NCBI RefSeq assembly: GCF_029168945.1
Contig: NC_083604.1
Span: 10,346,812-10,410,811 of the forward strand
Source: Cannabis sativa
Lineage: Eukaryota > Streptophyta > Magnoliopsida > Rosales > Cannabaceae
Reading direction: 5' to 3'
Length of the DNA stretch: 64,000 nt
The position numbers were made by a program, and so were the translations under genes. Shown here in pieces: positions 60,600 to 64,000 of the stretch. The notes under the pieces are model-generated. The model was not told the origin of the DNA. It did not search any database and worked only from the letters and a program-made list of their open reading frames with translations. Every line of letters starts with the position of its first letter. The stretch's first letter is position 1.

Positions 60600-60825
60600 T
60601 CTCTTCATCTCATGATAGAGAGTTCACATCACTTTTTCAGGCTCTGGATGGCCATCTATATCGTATAAATTCGCCTCCATCTCTTTAGCATTTATAGTCC
60701 TTGAACAAATTTGCCTGAAAAAGTTGCACAGTTCAGAAATTGTGGTCGATATAAAGTTCGGGAGAAACTTGCGAACACCAACAGAAAGTAACCATTGCAT
60801 TATTACATGGCAGTCGTGTGACTTC
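60600..60825 (-). pseudogene. CACTA TNP2-type transposase, C-terminal scrap (DUF4218 region)
   Basis: The minus strand from 60825 reads KSHDCHVIMQWLLSVGVRKF, then STTISELCNFFRQICSRTIN and LYDIDGHPEPEKVM (~60615), the well-known DUF4218 part after the TNP2 core in plant CACTA elements. The reading begins abruptly at 60825 because LTR E inserted there; the catalytic part is not in the window. It lies just before the TNPA-like exons on the same strand, as in En/Spm elements. Confidence 0.82.
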
Positions 60826-63800
60826 TGAATACCCTAGAATTAAGAGATGGATTAGCAAAACCCTAATTAGATAATTATAAATAATTTAGGAATTATATTA
60901 TTTTATAGTTCAATATATGTGAATTAATATGATTTCTAACATGGTAAGACCCCGTTGGTGAGCTAGGGGCATTTTAGTAATTATGACCCAGGAAGGGAAA
61001 ATTGATGAAATTAATTTAATTACGTGCTTAATAGAACTATATTATTATATAGTATGCATGTGTTGTCTTTTCAGATGTGTTCTGACAGGTTGGCGCGGTA
61101 TAGTCACAACCGGGTATTTCGGGCCGAACCGGGTCGGGCCCGAAATGCAATTTGGGATTAAATATTGGCATTTTATTTGATAATGGAAAATCTGATTTTT
61201 ATTTGAAAAATAAATGAGTATGAATGACTAATTTCCAATGTGAGTGTTTATGCTTGATATTTGGCCTTAGGGGCATTATTGTCTTTTGTGGCATTTGGAT
61301 TATTACCAAGGAAATGAATTTTTGAGATAATGAAATTGAAAATTCTGGATTGTCGCTCTCTCTAACCGACCCTCTATCCCTCTCTAACCCTCTCTTGAAA
61401 TTTCAAGTTTAATTGTTGATTTTGGGAAAGAATTGCTTGATTTTGGAGTTTTGAATTGGAAGGATCTTAAGCTTGGAATTGAGGTAGTTTCTAGCTGAGT
61501 TTATTTGTGATTTATTGTTGAAATTTTTGCTGGTTTATTTGTTGAAAAGTATGTTTTGAGTTGTTGTGTTTGTGAAGTTGCATGTTCTTGGTTTTGAGTG
61601 TTAATCTTGGTAAATTGAGTGTGAAGTGACATGATTTGGTTGGAATTTATGTTGTTGAGTTTGGAGTAAGGTTATAGGATATTTTCTAGCTTTAAATCAT
61701 GTGTTAGTGATTGAATTTGCAGCTGGAATTATGAACTTGAATAGATTGAGCTTCTTGTGTTTGAGCTTGAACCTTGTTAAGTTAAAGTCATGATTTTGTG
61801 TTAAATTGTGGGACTTGTTTTTGGTAAATTCAGAGGTGTTTTTAGGGTTTCATTGAGTTTAAAGTTTGATTGTAAACTCTGATTTTGGTTGTGTAAAGCA
61901 AGTTTGAGTTCATGGAACTCAAGCTTGGAGCTTTAATGGCACTTTTTGATTTTTAGTGAAATTATTGTGTTTGAGCTATGGAATATGTTTAATATGTCAT
62001 ATGTTGATGCTCTGGAAAGTTTGGTGGTGTTTGGGAAGATTTGAGTAGGTTACGGGGGCTTAAAGATTGAAATTTTTCGTGTTGTTGCTTCCCAGACAAC
62101 TGGAATTTCGGTTGGTTCAGGGCTGTTCCAACCAACCGGAATTTCGGTTGGACTGTATCGGGAAAAAGCTGAATTTTGTTTTGGCCATAACTTTTGACTC
62201 GGGACTCCGTTTTGGAAGTTCTTTATATTGTTGGAAAGCTCATTCCCAGCTCTATGTGATTATCTGTATTTTAAATGCCATGAATGTTGGAATTTATTTT
62301 ACCAGGATCTTAGATCTACTCACAAGTATGTTGATTTAACAACCTAAATATGAACTTCTAAAACGATAAATAAAACACATAAAAAGTTAAGAAACCTTAC
62401 AGTGATGGCAGCAGAATAATGTTTCTCCTTCCACTCAGATCTCTAACCCTTGATTCTCGTCTGTCGCAGAGTATAATCAAGATCTGAGCCCGAATGTCCT
62501 TCAGATGGATGTGATCCTTCACAGTCTTCCAATCTATGATTGAGGTACTGTTTGCTGTGTGTGGGCACTTCTCTCTCACAAAGGATTTCGAAATTCTCTC
62601 TCACTTTTCTTAGTGTATTTCGTGTATGATATGCATCCAAGAGGAAGAGGGAGGGCTGCTATATATAGGGAAAATGGAAGCTCAACTTTCCAAAATAAAC
62701 AGTTTCCTCTTTTACTGAGTAATTGATTAACTGCCTTATTTGGTGTGATCCACCACTTTCCTATAACTGCTAGGTTTAGATTAGTAATTATTTTGCATTT
62801 AGAAAATAAAAATAATAATTGGGAAACACATAACATGTGGCCGGCCATGGTGTGAATGGGCCTCACATGGATTTTGCAGTTTCCACAATTTTATTTCTAT
62901 TTCTCCAAAAATGCAATTTTTCAAATTCTAACCATTTAAATGCCAAATTTAATTATTTAATAACTAAAATATATTATTAAATAATATTATCATTTAATAT
63001 AATTATTAATTAGACATACAAAGTCTCTTAATTAATAAATAAACCTAGAAACCCTTTTATTTACGATTTCATCCTTACTTACTGAGAATTCATAAATTAG
63101 ACATAGTCTAACTTTAAAAATTATAATTGATTAATCATAAATCAATTATAGAGTCTTACAAACAGTATGGTCTCAACTAGAATGGAGACCATGGATCTAT
63201 ATTGCTGAGCTTCCAATAAGTTGAACCAAATTTACCAAGTAAATTCCTAACTTATTAATTCCTTGTTGAATCCACTCTTATAACTTGGAATTGCACTCTC
63301 AGACTTATATAGAGCATACTATATGTTCCACTACATAGATATGCTATCTCATTTAACCATTGTTATAATCTTAATGTGATCAAAGATCCTTTATATAGAT
63401 GATTTACATCGAGATGGGATAAATTTACCGTTTCCACTCCTCAATGTATTTTGCCCCTTAAAACACTTAGTTACTTGTAAATGATGTTTTAGTGATCTAA
63501 TATATAGTCACTGAAACAAGAGCTCATCCATTTACTTCTATTTAACTAAGCTCGAAGGGAATCATCACTTGACTTCTATACACCAGTAGAAGCTATAGAT
63601 TCCATATTTATGTTCAGCGCTCCCACTCAGTCATGCTATCATGTTCCCAAAATATACGTATCACCCTGACCCAAAAGTAGGCTTAACTAATAAATCAAAG
63701 AACATGAATAGCACTCCTGAGATTGAGCCTCAGCATATCAGGATTTAGATTCTTTTAATCTAAGATCAACTACTGATATTGACCTGGAAAGATACAACGG

Positions 63801-64000
63801 TAAGTTTATAATATCTTGTCTAAGTTCAATATCGGTCTAGTCCAATGTATACTCCATACATTCGAAACTAGAATACTTTACCAATGTCCTGGAAAGAACA
63901 TAACACTTACTCCAAGGATTTGAAATCTCTGCCTTTGCGGGACAATAGGTAAGGCAGTAGTTAGCACGTAGAGTATGCGCGGTGGCGCTTATATTGAGAT
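60826..64000 (+). mobile_element. Chromovirus LTR (LTR E), plus strand, interrupted and running off the window
   Basis: Starts TGAATACCCTAGAATTAAG (from TGTAATACCCGGAATTAAG) and follows the complement of LTRs C and D: gggccgaa..cgggccc near 61120, the CT-rich leader (61366-61395), the shared core (62011-62046), two palindromic modules (62098-62150) and cataacttttgac (62188). It breaks at 62284, where another LTR starts, and resumes at ~63915 with ggatttgaaatctctgcctt, ending the window just before the stem-loop train. About 95 bases known from LTRs C and D are missing at the break. It inserted in the TNP2 gene. Confidence 0.88.
62285..63914. mobile_element. Unrelated LTR (LTR G), probably a solo LTR, inside LTR E
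   Basis: Begins TGTTGGAATTTATTTTACC and ends near CACTTACTCCA; TGTTGGA..TCCA suggests inverted LTR ends with the last bases lost. 1.6 kb without coding frames. A TATA-like gctatatataggg lies at 62659-62671. No matching 5-bp duplication: atgaa on the left, aggat on the right. Flanking LTR E sequence is deleted, so a deletion accompanied or followed the insertion. Lineage not assigned; I suspect copia. Confidence 0.55.

Overview
This is nuclear DNA of a flowering plant. It is AT-rich, has plant-type spliceosomal introns, and is filled with plant-specific element families: Tekay/Del-like chromoviruses, Ale-like and SIRE-like Ty1/copia elements, L1-type LINEs, MULEs with Ulp1 genes, CACTA, hAT-like and PIF-like elements. 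A eudicot is the best fit. A Cannabaceae-like genome (hemp or hop) comes to mind from the style of the repeats, but that is only an impression. No intact host gene was found. The window is a layered record of transposon insertions, and several boundaries can be read to the base from target-site duplications (TSDs).

Layout. 1-1830: chromovirus-type LTR, cut by the window start. 2525-3314: ~220-bp tandem repeat. 4003-4505: long-TIR MITE. 4547-7818: 5'-truncated LINE (17-bp TSD) whose RNase H domain is split by a 2504-bp solo LTR (TSD GTAAT). 9862-10791: second LINE fragment. 10802-14153: AT-rich, mostly unassigned. 14154-17921: decayed Ale-like copia without a 3' end. 17965-27630: full chromovirus on the minus strand (TSD CGTTA) inside the tail of another LTR element that ends at 28499. 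28500-32028: unassigned sequence, a third LINE scrap and a promoter-like GC-rich island with no gene behind it.

32038-42606 is a 10.6-kb MULE with a 9-bp TSD. It encodes a MuDR-type transposase (plus strand) and, tail to tail with it, an 8-exon Ulp1-like cysteine protease gene (minus strand). A hAT-like element (8-bp TSD), itself carrying a copia scrap, sits in its 5' part. 42670-43959 is a PIF/Harbinger-like element with a MITE nested inside.

45060-60825 is an old CACTA transposase region (TNP2 then TNPA-like, minus strand). A second, short CACTA-like element (45657-59754, TSD TTT) split it. That element carries its own DUF8039/Ulp1-type gene on the plus strand and was in turn split by a 10.3-kb SIRE-type copia (47102-57419). 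The SIRE element is the least damaged in the window: equal-length LTRs, only a few breaks in gag-pol, and an extra ORF between pol and the 3' LTR. From 60826 to the end runs another chromovirus LTR, interrupted by an unrelated LTR (62285-63914).

Within each element the genes form ordinary transposition modules: gag, protease, integrase, RT and RNase H for LTR elements; transposase plus a SUMO-protease-like accessory for the MULE; only the protease-like accessory for the short CACTA. The least textbook signals are trains of short perfect stem-loops inside the chromovirus LTRs, palindromic AACCGG..CCGGTT modules that vary in copy number between LTRs, and Ulp1-like genes in two unrelated DNA-transposon superfamilies less than 20 kb apart.
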